Positions 6,502 to 14,856 are shown, numbered from the stretch's first letter. The stretch: 27,175 nucleotides of DNA from Alphaproteobacteria bacterium (GCA_016764135.1 JAESSL010000331.1:1-27175), one strand, 5' to 3'. Program-made: numbers and translations. Notes: generated by a model from the letters alone, not told the origin.

Positions 6502-8112
6502 CTATATTGGCAGCTTGCTGGGTTTGGTGCGTCGTAACCACAACACAATCAACAGCCTGGTCACCATTATTGCCGTAAACATCGACGTCAAAATACCGAT
6601 GGATAATGTAATCGCGAACCCTTTGATGGGACCGGACCCGAAGGCGAAGAGCAGGACTGTTGCGATCAGAGTGGTCAAATTTGCATCAATAATTGTTGTA
6701 ATGGCCCGTCGGTATCCCGCGTCGATCGCTGATATTGGCGTCCGACCATTGGCCGTTTCTTCCCGTATTCGCTCAAAGATGAGCACATTGGCGTCGACCG
6801 CCATCCCGATAGTCAGCACGATCCCCGCAATACCCGGCAATGTCAGGGTCGCCTGAAGACCTGATAGTAACGCGATAATCAGGGAAATATTGAAGAACAA
6901 GGCGATGTTCGCCATGACGCCAAACAAACCGTAGGACAGCACCATATAGATTACGACGAAAACCATACCGATGATGCTGGCGATCCGACCTGCGTTGATT
7001 GAATCCTGTCCAAGCCCGGGGCCTACCGTGCGTTCTTCCAGTATCGTGATCGGCGCGGGTAATGCGCCCGCGCGAAGCAAAAGCGCTAGATCCTGAGCTT
7101 CCTGCACCCCGAACCGCCCGGAGATAATTCCGCTACCGCCCAGAATGGGTTCATTGACCCGCGGCGCGCTAATGACTTTGTTGTCGAGTACGATCGCCAA
7201 AAGCTGACCAACATTTTCCTGCGTGGTTTTTCCGAACTTTCGGCCGCCAACAGTGTCAAACCGAAAGCTGACGACAGGCTGATTGTCCTGAAAGGTCGCC
7301 TGGGCGTCGACCAGATGGTCGCCACCGACGCGAACTCGCTTGCGCACCAGAATTTGCTGTGGCTGACCGGCTGCGTCCAAATCGTTGGACGGCACGAGCA
7401 TTGACCCTGGCGGCACCGACCCTCGCAAGGCGCGCTCCAAGGAATTAGACTGATCCACCAGATGGAAATTCAATTTGGCGGTTTTTCCCAACAGCTTCTT
7501 GATACGTTCTGGGTCATCCACGCCGGGAAGCTGGACCAGAATTCGTTCTTTTCCCTGGCGTTGAATTGTTGGTTCCCGCGTACCGGTTTCATCAATCCGG
7601 CGTCGGATAATCTCGATGGATTGTTCCACGGCGCTGGCGATACGCGCGTTTACCGCATCTTCGGTGAGGGCGATGGAAAACTGTCCGCTCTCATTCGACT
7701 CGATAACAATTTCCTTTAAGGGCGCGCCGTACTGATTGAGCCCCGTGGCCGGAAATTCATCATTCAGCCTGGAGCGGACATCCGAAGTCCCGGCAGGGTC
7801 CCGGAGTGTAAAGCGCACCGCCTGATTGGAGACCCCCAAGCCTTTGTACAAAATTTTATTTGAGCGGAGCATGCGGCGAACCGAATCTTCGAGGCTCGAC
7901 AGTCGCTCCTGAATTACGGTCTTCGACCCGATTTCCAAGAGAAGATGCGACCCGCCCTGTAAATCCAGACCAAGATTGATCTGTTGCCCCGGCAGCCATG
8001 ACGGCCATCCTTCAAAGGTGCTTTCCTTGAAGAAGTTTGGAATGGCGTACAGCACCCCAAGGACGCAAACGAGTGCAATCATAACCCGGCTTCGGGTTGA
8101 GATATTGATCAT
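6502..8112 (-). CDS. secD: Protein translocase subunit SecD
   Basis: SecD is the larger partner of SecF in the post-translocation export motor. The 536-residue product has an N-terminal helix (about 8-27), the signature LGLDLQGGSHLLLEI, the periplasmic P1 region with RRRIDETGTREPTIQRQG and RILVQLPGVDDPERIK, and five C-terminal helices with GMAVDANVLIFERIREE, the region containing the functionally important Asp. The start ATG is preceded by AAAGGG at 8-nt spacing. It lies 38 nt after yajC and 9 nt before secF. Length and layout are normal for the family. Confidence 0.98.
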   Translation of the reverse strand: MINISTRSRVMIALVCVLGVLYAIPNFFKESTFEGWPSWLPGQQINLGLDLQGGSHLLLEIGSKTVIQERLSSLEDSVRRMLRSNKILYKGLGVSNQAVRFTLRDPAGTSDVRSRLNDEFPATGLNQYGAPLKEIVIESNESGQFSIALTEDAVNARIASAVEQSIEIIRRRIDETGTREPTIQRQGKERILVQLPGVDDPERIKKLLGKTAKLNFHLVDQSNSLERALRGSVPPGSMLVPSNDLDAAGQPQQILVRKRVRVGGDHLVDAQATFQDNQPVVSFRFDTVGGRKFGKTTQENVGQLLAIVLDNKVISAPRVNEPILGGSGIISGRFGVQEAQDLALLLRAGALPAPITILEERTVGPGLGQDSINAGRIASIIGMVFVVIYMVLSYGLFGVMANIALFFNISLIIALLSGLQATLTLPGIAGIVLTIGMAVDANVLIFERIREETANGRTPISAIDAGYRRAITTIIDANLTTLIATVLLFAFGSGPIKGFAITLSIGILTSMFTAIMVTRLLIVLWLRRTKPSKLPI

Positions 8113-8150
8113 GGCCAGCGCCCTTTTAAGCGGAGATTTAGGCTTACGCC

Positions 8151-8561
8151 CTATTTTTTACCAAGGAGCTTGCCGATAAACCCACCGGCGGATGAACTTC
8201 CCGTATCATTCGCTGGCGTTCCCGCGCCATCCGAAGACTTGGCGCGCTTGGCGTTTGGAGAATCGATCAACGCTGAAACCGTTCCTTTGGCAACCCGAAC
8301 GCGGACGCCTTCGGCGATCTCAACCATAAGGTCAGCGTCATTCAGAACCTTGGTGACCGTACCATGCACCCCGCCGCCCGTGATGACCTTGTCACCGCGA
8401 TGCAGGTTGCTGATCATTTCCTGATGCGCTTTCGCCTTTTTTTGTTGGGGCCGAATTAACAAAAAATAGAAAACGGCGAAAATTAATATTAGCGGCAAGA
8501 ACGACGTAATCATATCGCCGCCACCACCCGCACCCTGCGCCCAAGCCTCAGAAATAAACAT
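8151..8561 (-). CDS. yajC: Sec translocase accessory subunit YajC
   Basis: YajC is a single-span membrane protein that associates with SecDF. The 136-residue product has a short N-terminal AWAQG segment, one membrane helix (ITSFLPLILIFAVFYFLLI, about 18-36) followed by the hallmark RPQQKKAKAHQEM, then the cytoplasmic barrel with LHRGDKVITGGGVHGTV. A Ser/Gly-rich tail extends about 35 residues beyond the usual core. The start at 8561 is set by AAAGGAG six nt upstream; an upstream ATG at 8618 is in frame but has no such site. It is the first gene of the secDF operon. Confidence 0.95.
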   Translation of the reverse strand: MFISEAWAQGAGGGGDMITSFLPLILIFAVFYFLLIRPQQKKAKAHQEMISNLHRGDKVITGGGVHGTVTKVLNDADLMVEIAEGVRVRVAKGTVSALIDSPNAKRAKSSDGAGTPANDTGSSSAGGFIGKLLGKK

Positions 8562-8567
8562 TACCCA

Positions 8568-8574
8568 CTCCTTT
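8568..8574 (-). promoter_or_regulatory. yajC: Shine-Dalgarno fixing the yajC start
   Basis: AAAGGAG on the minus strand lies six nt before the ATG at 8561, giving a 136-residue YajC rather than 155. Confidence 0.75.
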
Positions 8575-8724
8575 GTTACTACGCGACCGTACGCAGCTGG
8601 CGGAATATAGCTCCCCAAGCCGCAATTGCAATCAAACCGGTCGGATTATTGCGACAATGCCGCGTTGACCTGACTAGGACTTATGATACGGTCCGCCGCC
8701 TTTCAATCACCAATTAGACGATTC
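8575..8724. promoter_or_regulatory. Divergent promoter region, yajC / DUF815 ATPase
   Basis: This is the only space from which the yajC-secDF operon (minus) and the DUF815 gene (plus) can be driven. On the plus strand TATGAT (8682-8687) resembles a -10 box, which would place transcription start after the ATG at 8683 and favour ATG 8725; no good -35 was seen at the right distance. Nothing else was recognised. Confidence 0.35.
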
Positions 8725-9582
8725 ATGACTGATCAAGATATTACAGCACTTTTAACACGAATTGCCGACAGCTTGGAACGGCTCGCGCCGCCGCCGCCGT
8801 CGGCCGGCAACCTGCATGATGCCGACGCTTTTGTCTGGCATGCTGATTACAACAGATTCGAACCTGTTCACAACGTAAACCGGCTTGATCTGTCGTTGCT
8901 CAAAGGCATCGAGACCCAATGTAAGACGCTTTTGGACAACACCCGGAACTTCGCCAAGGGTCTGCCAGCGAATAATGCGCTATTGTGGGGCGCGAGAGGC
9001 TCAGGAAAAAGCTCGCTCGTCAAAGCCATTCACGGCGAGATAAACCGGGACAATCCCGGCATTCTCGCTCTTATAGAGATTCACCGCGAAGACATCCCGA
9101 CCTTGCCGGCGCTATTGGCGCTGATTCGTGAGGAAGGGCGTCGAACTATCGTTTTCTGTGATGATTTGTCCTTCGATGGCGACGACACGAGCTATAAATC
9201 CCTGAAAGCCGTGCTTGAAGGCGGCTTGGAGGGGCGCCCGGAAAATGTCCTGTTCTACGCGACATCCAACCGGCGGCATCTGATGCCACGCGACATGATG
9301 GAGAATGAACGTTCAACGGCGATTAACCCATCCGAAGCGGTCGAGGAAAAAGTTTCCCTATCGGATAGATTCGGTCTCTGGCTCGGTTTCCACAATAGCA
9401 ATCAGGAAACGTATTTCGCCATGATTGAAAGCTATATCAAACACTACAGCCTCGATATCACCGAAGAAGAATGGCGCGCGCAGGCCATCGAATGGTCAAT
9501 GACGCGAGGCGCGCGCTCTGGCCGCGTCGCCTGGCAATATATTCAGGACCTCGCAGGGCGACTGGGCGTGACGCTCAAATAG
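8725..9582 (+). CDS. DUF815-family AAA+ ATP-binding protein
   Basis: The 286-residue product is a DUF815 family P-loop ATPase. It has an N-terminal helical segment, the conserved NNALLWGARGSGKSSLVKAI (Walker A about 89-96), Walker B TIVFCDDLSF (about 141-150), a sensor-1-like YATSNRRHLMPRDM, then a region with SDRFGLWLGF and a helical lid. The family is widespread in Proteobacteria, but its biological role is not established. ATG 8725 gives the usual family N-terminus (MTDQDITALLTRIADSLERLAP); ATG 8683, with AGGA three nt upstream, is an alternative adding 14 residues. It is a plus-strand single gene converging on the LysM/LytM gene with only 35 nt between their stops. Confidence 0.93.
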   Translation: MTDQDITALLTRIADSLERLAPPPPSAGNLHDADAFVWHADYNRFEPVHNVNRLDLSLLKGIETQCKTLLDNTRNFAKGLPANNALLWGARGSGKSSLVKAIHGEINRDNPGILALIEIHREDIPTLPALLALIREEGRRTIVFCDDLSFDGDDTSYKSLKAVLEGGLEGRPENVLFYATSNRRHLMPRDMMENERSTAINPSEAVEEKVSLSDRFGLWLGFHNSNQETYFAMIESYIKHYSLDITEEEWRAQAIEWSMTRGARSGRVAWQYIQDLAGRLGVTLK

Positions 9583-9610
9583 AGCGCTAGGGTCGCATTA
9601 ATTTTCCACC

Positions 9611-9641
9611 CGGTTTATCAGGACAGGTTCTTGATAAACCG
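9611..9641. terminator. Strong hairpin at the convergent gene ends, no T-run
   Basis: CGGTTTATCA (9611-9620) and TGATAAACCG (9632-9641) are a perfect 10-bp inverted repeat; on the plus strand inner bases extend the stem to about 13 bp with a 5-nt loop. It covers the stop codon of the minus-strand LytM gene and lies 28 nt after the DUF815 stop. Neither strand has a T-tract behind it, so it may act as an mRNA 3'-end stabiliser or assist Rho-dependent termination rather than act as an intrinsic terminator. Confidence 0.45.
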
Positions 9642-10670
9642 AGCCGGATCAACAGCGTTTTTCCCTTTACGAATCTCAAAATGTAATTGCGGTACAGACA
9701 CATTGCCGGTGCGGCCAACTTTTGCGATGATCTGACCGCGACGAATTTTCTGTCCCTTTTGCACCAGGACGCTCTGATTGTGCCCATACGCCGTCATCAA
9801 GCCGTCCGCATGGCGTAATAGTATCATGTTGCCATACCCCAGTAGTTCATTGCCGCTATAGACGACAATGCCATTCTCAGCGGCGCGAACGGATGTTCCA
9901 CTCGGCGCCGCAATATTGACGCCGTCATTGTGCAACCCTTTTTGCTTGGCCCCAAACCCAGAAATTATTCTGCCGCGCACGGGCAGCAGGAAAAACTTAC
10001 CGGATCGAGGCGCGGGTTTACGCGTACTTATTGGCCGTCTTTTCGCTGACGACGCCTTCAGGGCGGTCCGGCCCGCCTGTTTTTGCGACGCAATTGCAGA
10101 TTTCCGTTGAACTGAGGCCTTTTGACGAATCGGCGCTGAAACGCGGGCTTTCGTCGTCGCCAACTGGATTTGTCGTCTCTGTGCCGATGGCGCGCCATAT
10201 AGCTTCAGTTTTTGGCGGGCGAAAATTTGATAGGGCGGCGCAATATTGTTCGCCTTCACAATCCGATTCATCGCCAGGTTATAACGCCTTGAAATACTGT
10301 AGATTGTATCGCCTTCGCGCACCGTATGGTATCGCGGCGGCGGAAGCGTCAAACGGCGTCCGTTCTTCAAAACATAAGGGGGGCGCAATCTATTTTGGTC
10401 GATAATGGACCGGATTGGCGTGTCGTACTGACGAGAGATTTGATAGACGGTGTCCCCGGAGCGAACGATGTGGAATTGCGGCGCGGGGTCAGGCCTTAAT
10501 GAGCGACTTAGAGCTGTGGTCGCTGATTGAGAATTCTTGTTCTCGTATAAAACTATTTTTTCAGGATCATCGACGAAGACGTTCAGGCATCCGGTCGTTA
10601 TCAAGCAGACCGAAATCACAAAGCCCCGGATCGACCAGCATGGGAGTTGTTCCCCGAAAACGTTCATCAT
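9618..10670 (-). CDS. LysM/LytM (M23) lipoprotein, NlpD-like, probably non-catalytic
   Basis: The product (350 aa) has a signal sequence with lipobox LITTGC (Cys28), two LysM peptidoglycan-binding modules (about 66-110 and 113-158), a basic Ala/Lys/Arg-rich linker, and a C-terminal LytM domain (about 228-345). In active M23 enzymes zinc is held by HxxxD and HxH. Here the first site reads HNDGVN, with Asn at the usual Asp, and the second reads QLHFE, with Gln for the first His. Loss of these suggests a non-hydrolytic activator of cell-wall amidases, as for E. coli NlpD/EnvC. The location is the outer membrane or periplasm. The start overlaps the pcm stop (ATGA), indicating translational coupling. 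It is the last gene of the long minus-strand run. Confidence 0.92.
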   Translation of the reverse strand: MMNVFGEQLPCWSIRGFVISVCLITTGCLNVFVDDPEKIVLYENKNSQSATTALSRSLRPDPAPQFHIVRSGDTVYQISRQYDTPIRSIIDQNRLRPPYVLKNGRRLTLPPPRYHTVREGDTIYSISRRYNLAMNRIVKANNIAPPYQIFARQKLKLYGAPSAQRRQIQLATTKARVSAPIRQKASVQRKSAIASQKQAGRTALKASSAKRRPISTRKPAPRSGKFFLLPVRGRIISGFGAKQKGLHNDGVNIAAPSGTSVRAAENGIVVYSGNELLGYGNMILLRHADGLMTAYGHNQSVLVQKGQKIRRGQIIAKVGRTGNVSVPQLHFEIRKGKNAVDPARFIKNLS

Positions 10671-11332
10671 ACAGAGGCTCTTTTCGACGTTTTTCGGTCG
10701 TCAGGGCGCCCCGGCACCAACGGGAGAAACCGCACGGGCCATAATTCGTCCATTGAAATAACGCCGTTCTGTCGCGAAACGCGCGTAATCATCTGGTCCC
10801 GTCGCTGATCCCCGATCGGAATAATCATGACGCCGCCTTCCGCCAACTGGTCTATCAACGCGTCAGGAACTTCCGCAGCGGCCGCGCTGACGATGATACG
10901 TTCAAAAGGAGCCTGATCCGGCCACCCCTTCATGCCATCGCCTACCACCGCGGTGACGTTATAACGCTTGAGCATATCCAGGCGTTCCTGCGCATCGCGC
11001 AGCAGATCACGATGGCGCTCAATAGCATATACCCGGCGGCATAAATGCGACAATATTGAGGTCTGGTATCCAGAGCCCGCCCCGATTTCCAGCACCTTGA
11101 TGCGATCGTTCAGATCCAGCGCCGCGATCATGCGCGCAACGACGACGGGTTGGCTTATCGTTTGTCCGTGACCAATTGGCAGGGCCACCGAATCATAAGC
11201 GCGGTCGCCAAATGTCGGTGGCACAAAAAGTTCCCGTGGCGACTTTTCTACGGCAGCCAGGATTTCAGTATCGGTGATCCCCGCTTGCCGCAACTCAAGA
11301 ATGAGCCGGATTTTTTGCGCCGCGAGCGTCAC
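10667..11332 (-). CDS. pcm: Protein-L-isoaspartate O-methyltransferase
   Basis: Pcm methylates L-isoaspartyl residues in damaged proteins using S-adenosylmethionine, starting their repair. The 221-residue product shows FGDRAYDSVALPIGHGQTIS (family substrate-binding loop, about 41-60), the SAM motif VLEIGAGSGYQTSILS, and RIIVSAAAAEVPDALIDQL. The start is GTG at 11332, overlapping the surE stop in GTGA, and the end overlaps the LytM gene ATG, so expression appears coupled on both sides. The in-frame stop in surE 309 nt upstream could reduce its translation. Confidence 0.96.
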   Translation of the reverse strand: MTLAAQKIRLILELRQAGITDTEILAAVEKSPRELFVPPTFGDRAYDSVALPIGHGQTISQPVVVARMIAALDLNDRIKVLEIGAGSGYQTSILSHLCRRVYAIERHRDLLRDAQERLDMLKRYNVTAVVGDGMKGWPDQAPFERIIVSAAAAEVPDALIDQLAEGGVMIIPIGDQRRDQMITRVSRQNGVISMDELWPVRFLPLVPGRPDDRKTSKRASV

Positions 11333-12111
11333 GAAAACGCCCCCTTGAACAAATCGAGCGTTTTTTTATGGGTCAGATCCATATGAAGCGGCGTAATGCT
11401 GATTTCGCCGCGCTCCAACGCCTGATAATCGGTATCGCCGTCACGAATACCGTTGCGAACCGCTTGCCCGATCCAGAAATATTCATTGCCACGCGGATCC
11501 ATCCGCTCCTGAATCGCGTAGCCTGCATCCTGCCGCCCCTGAGCCACAACGCGAACGCCAGTAACCTCCGAAGCTTTTCGGTCCGGAAAATTTACATTCA
11601 TGAAAACATCGTTCGGCCAGGACAGCGCCGCGAGACGTCAAACGACAGAGGCGCCGTGCTCAGCCGTAGCATCCCAGCATATAGGCTGATCCGTCATTTT
11701 TTGTTGGGACAGCGCGATTGACGCAATGCCTAGAATAGCGCCCTCCATCGCGGCGGCGACCGTTCCGGAATATGTGACGTCGTCGCCGACATTTGCGCCG
11801 CGGTTCACGCCAGACAAGATAATGTCCGGTTTCTGGTCCGCCATAATTTTGGAGATCGCGAATAACACGCAATCTGTGGGGCTACCGTCTAGTGCGAAAC
11901 GTTGGTTGGAGATGTTCCGGAGCCTCAGGGGCTGCGTCAGCGTCAACGAATGCCCGGCGCCGCTTTGTTCAGTTTCTGGCGCGACGACCCAGATATTGTC
12001 GCTGAACGTTCGAGCAATTTTCTCCAGCACCGCCAATCCAGGCGCATCAATTCCATCATCATTGGTGACGAGAATGCGCGCACCATCAAGATTAACGGGA
12101 GGTCTAAACAT
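11329..12111 (-). pseudogene. surE: 5'/3'-nucleotidase SurE interrupted by an in-frame TGA
   Basis: SurE is a metal-dependent nucleoside monophosphate phosphatase (survival protein). The frame starts at ATG 12111, 4 nt after serS, with LVTNDDGIDAPG (metal-binding Asp pair), ETEQSGAGHSLT, and SGVNRGANVGDDVTYSGTVA, all normal. It then meets TGA at 11638-11640 (codon 158) and continues in the same frame as RLAALSWPNDVFMNVNFPD through TPLHMDLTH to the normal end, a total of about 260 codons, usual for SurE. Homologues have Arg at this place, so one C-to-T change (CGA to TGA) explains it; no frameshift is involved. The result could be a nonsense mutation, a base-call error, or readthrough (context TGAC). 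The C-terminal fragment (ATG 11601) would lack the active site. The family is certain; functional status is unknown. Confidence 0.9.
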
Positions 12112-12115
12112 TCGC

Positions 12116-13396
12116 CTACGTCGCCGTCGGACCGATTTGCGACTTTCCCCCCATATACGGGCGAAGCGCCTCGGGAATGACGATGCTTCCGTCATCCTGT
12201 TGATAATTTTCCAGAACGGCAATCAATGTGCGCCCGACCGCCAGACCGGAACCGTTCAGCGTGTGTACGAATTGGCTCCCTTTTGATCCCGCCGGACGAA
12301 AGCGCGCTTTCATGCGGCGAGCCTGAAAGTCTCCGCAAGTGGAACAGCTGGAAATTTCTCGATACATGTCCTGACCGGGCAACCAGGCTTCGATATCATA
12401 GGCCTTGCGCGCGCCGAATCCCATATCGCCGGCGCACAGCGCCATAACGCGATAATGAACGCCCAACCGCTTCAGAATTTCTTCAGCGCAGGCGGTCATA
12501 CGCTCAAGCTCGGCATCGGACTGGTCCGGATGGGTCAAGCTCACCATCTCGACCTTATTGAATTGATGCTGGCGCAACATCCCGCGCGTATCGCGTCCCG
12601 CCGCCCCGGCTTCCGAGCGAAAACAAGGGGTCCAGGCTGTCACGCGTACGGGCAAATCCGATTCGTCAAGAATTTGGCCAGCGTGAATATTGGTCAGGGG
12701 CACTTCCGCAGTCGGAATCAGATAGTAGTCGTCCTCCGTTCGGAATAAATCTTCGGAGAACTTTGGCAACTGCCCCGTATTGTATAGCGCTTCTTCGCGA
12801 ACCAGCACCGGCGGCGCCACCTCTGCATAACCGTGCTCTTCGGTATGTATATCCAGCATGAAGGACGCCAAAGCCCGTTCCATACGGGCGAGCGCCCCTT
12901 TCAGGACAACGAAACGGGATCCGGACAGCCGAGCCGCATATTCAAAATCCATGAGGCCCAGATTTTCGCCCAGGTCAAAATGTTCTTTGGGCGCAAAATT
13001 AAAGCTGGGTTTTTCCCCCACCAACCGAACTTCGACATTATCCGATTCGTCCGCACCGTCTGGCGCATCGGGACTGGGCAGGTTGGGCAGGCATTCCAGA
13101 ATTGAAGTCAGTTGTGCGGCCAACGCGCGTTCTTGGTTTTCCGTGTCAGCAATACGTTGCTTGAGCGACTGAACCTCGGCGATTAAATCGGAGGCGTCTC
13201 CCCCGGATTTCTTGGCGGCGCCGACAAGGCGCGACGCCTCGTTGCGTCGTTGAAGCATTTCCTGCAACGCCGTCTGCGCGCCCCGTCTATCTTTATCCAG
13301 GGCGAGTATATTGGCGGACGCTGGTTCAAGCCCCCTGCGCTTCAAGCCTGTGCCGAATTCTCCCGCCGCGTCGCGGACTTGTTTTATATCATGCAT
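12116..13396 (-). CDS. serS: Seryl-tRNA synthetase
   Basis: SerRS charges tRNA-Ser (and tRNA-Sec where present) with serine. The 426-residue class II enzyme has the N-terminal tRNA-binding coiled coil (about 27-105, Lys/Arg/Glu-rich), motif 2 CFRSEAGAAGRDTRGMLRQH, the following QFNKVEM, and motif 3 NGSGLAVGRTLIAVLENYQ near residue 385. It begins at ATG 13396, 58 nt after tatC, and ends 4 nt before surE. In the leader, AACGCC/GGCGTT (13399-13424) can form a small hairpin next to the GGGG preceding the start; any regulatory meaning is speculative. Confidence 0.98.
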   Translation of the reverse strand: MHDIKQVRDAAGEFGTGLKRRGLEPASANILALDKDRRGAQTALQEMLQRRNEASRLVGAAKKSGGDASDLIAEVQSLKQRIADTENQERALAAQLTSILECLPNLPSPDAPDGADESDNVEVRLVGEKPSFNFAPKEHFDLGENLGLMDFEYAARLSGSRFVVLKGALARMERALASFMLDIHTEEHGYAEVAPPVLVREEALYNTGQLPKFSEDLFRTEDDYYLIPTAEVPLTNIHAGQILDESDLPVRVTAWTPCFRSEAGAAGRDTRGMLRQHQFNKVEMVSLTHPDQSDAELERMTACAEEILKRLGVHYRVMALCAGDMGFGARKAYDIEAWLPGQDMYREISSCSTCGDFQARRMKARFRPAGSKGSQFVHTLNGSGLAVGRTLIAVLENYQQDDGSIVIPEALRPYMGGKSQIGPTAT

Positions 13397-13454
13397 GGAA
13401 CGCCCCAGAATTTATTTTGGCGTTTATACGGCGGCCTTGAGGAGAGGTCCATCT

Positions 13455-14264
13455 TCACCCTTTGGCGGAATCATCCGTCTCGTCATCATCGGCCCGATTT
13501 TTCGCTTCTTTCGCGCGTCCCACAAACCCGGCGCAGATAATGGAAATTTCATACAAAATAATAATGGGAATCGCCAAACCCAACTGGCTAATTGGATCGG
13601 GCGGAGTCAACACGGCGGCGGCGACAAACGCCACCACGACCGCATAACGGCGTTGTTTCCGCAGATAGGCGGCATCCACAATCCCGACTTTCGCCAGCAA
13701 GGTAAGAACGACCGGTAATTCAAAGCTGAGGCCAAAAGCAAAGATCAACCGCATGACCAGAGACAGATACTGGTCAACCTTTGGTTCCAGTTGGATCGCC
13801 AGTTTACCGTCGCCGCCAGCTTGTTCGTATCCCGCAAAAAATTCCCAGGCGACGGGCAGAACAAGGTAATAAACAAAGGCGCCGCCGATAAAAAACAGGA
13901 TAGGCGTGGCGATCAGGAAGGGTAAAAACGCCCTCTTTTCATTCTTGTAGAGCCCTGGCGCCACAAATGCCCAGAGTTGATTGGAAACGATTGGAAATGA
14001 AACGAACGCCGCGACAAAAAAAGCAATTTTGATTTCCGTAAAAAACTTTTCGTGCAGCGCCGTAAAAATCAATCGTCGCGAAGTGTCGCCCTGCCACAAA
14101 TCCTGCAACGGCTGAACCAGAAAATCAAAGACTGCGGCAGCGAAGTAAAAGGATATGAAAAACAACACAAAAAAGGCGATGACAGACCAGGTCAGACGCC
14201 GGCGCAGCTCCACCAAATGGTCGAGCATGGGCATTTTGGATTCTTCATTGGCGGAATCTGACAT
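13455..14264 (-). CDS. tatC: Sec-independent protein translocase subunit TatC
   Basis: TatC is the twin-arginine signal receptor of the Tat pathway. The 269-residue product has the cytoplasmic N-terminal motif MPMLDHLVELRRRLTW, six membrane helices, the periplasmic-loop segment HEKFFTEIKIAFFVA, and FGLSFELPVVL with the conserved Phe/Glu. Helix 5-6 residues PPDPISQ are typical of the family. An acidic tail (about residues 255-269) follows. It starts 6 nt after tatB, so the two are co-translated. Confidence 0.97.
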   Translation of the reverse strand: MSDSANEESKMPMLDHLVELRRRLTWSVIAFFVLFFISFYFAAAVFDFLVQPLQDLWQGDTSRRLIFTALHEKFFTEIKIAFFVAAFVSFPIVSNQLWAFVAPGLYKNEKRAFLPFLIATPILFFIGGAFVYYLVLPVAWEFFAGYEQAGGDGKLAIQLEPKVDQYLSLVMRLIFAFGLSFELPVVLTLLAKVGIVDAAYLRKQRRYAVVVAFVAAAVLTPPDPISQLGLAIPIIILYEISIICAGFVGRAKEAKNRADDDETDDSAKG

Positions 14265-14270
14265 AAATTT

Positions 14271-14816
14271 CTACCGCCTTGCCTCGGAGGATTGTTCGCT
14301 GTCAGGTACGGCATTCGTAGATTTCGACGTTTCATCCTCGGATTTCGACGCTTCATCCTCGGGAATGTCCTTGGGAGAGGCGTCTGCCGTAGTCGTGATC
14401 TCGCTTTCTTCTTCAGGCGGACTGTATTCAGCCGCTTCCTCAAGCTCCAGCGCCTCGCGTTGGGACTCGATCTCCGCCTTACGCGCAGAAATCTCTTCCT
14501 GTTGAAGGCTCAAGTCTTCACTGGCTTTCTGTAGATCATACAAATCGCTGGAAATTTCCCCTGTCGGGTCCATGATATTTTCCAGCGTTCCGTCTAAACC
14601 GACATTTGCGGACGCTTCCAGGTCCCGTCGAATTTCGGCAAGTTCGGATTCACGTGCTATATCATCAATGCCGTTTTGAAACTCCCGCGCCATTTCCTTG
14701 ATGCGCCGCATCCAGGACGTAACCGTCCGCAATACCTTCGGAATTTCCTTCGGCCCCACGACAATGATCGTAATGACCGCGATAATAAACAGCTCCTGCC
14801 ATCCGACGTCCAGCAT
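14271..14816 (-). CDS. tatB: Sec-independent protein translocase subunit TatB
   Basis: TatB forms the receptor complex with TatC. The 181-residue product shows the short N-terminal membrane helix (GWQELFIIAVITIIVVGPKE, about 5-24, with Glu8 and the Gly-Pro hinge), then an amphipathic helix (LRTVTSWMRRIKEMAREFQ). A long, strongly acidic Glu/Ser-rich tail follows, with a duplicated DE(A/T)SKS heptad from a 21-bp tandem repeat. The tail is longer than in E. coli-like members at the expected places but is low complexity. It begins 40 nt after tatA and is 6 nt from tatC. Confidence 0.95.
   Translation of the reverse strand: MLDVGWQELFIIAVITIIVVGPKEIPKVLRTVTSWMRRIKEMAREFQNGIDDIARESELAEIRRDLEASANVGLDGTLENIMDPTGEISSDLYDLQKASEDLSLQQEEISARKAEIESQREALELEEAAEYSPPEEESEITTTADASPKDIPEDEASKSEDETSKSTNAVPDSEQSSEARR
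14320..14361. repeat. 21-bp tandem duplication in the tatB tail
   Basis: Two adjacent 21-bp units (14320-14340 and 14341-14361), differing at a single base, encode DEASKSE/DETSKST on the minus strand. In-frame length (7 codons) means the copy number could vary without breaking tatB. Confidence 0.85.
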
Positions 14817-14856
14817 AGATCGTTACTTCGATTTTATTATATCGCGGATACGCATA

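Noticed and set aside
11638..11640. TGA read as tryptophan or selenocysteine
   Set aside because: TGA ends uvrA, erpA, scpA and argS here, so it is a stop in this genome. Homologues have Arg, not Cys or Trp, at this position, and I saw no SECIS-like support.
11329..12222. Frameshift in surE
   Set aside because: The two halves are in the same frame (start coordinates differ by a multiple of three) and separated only by TGA, so no insertion or deletion is needed.
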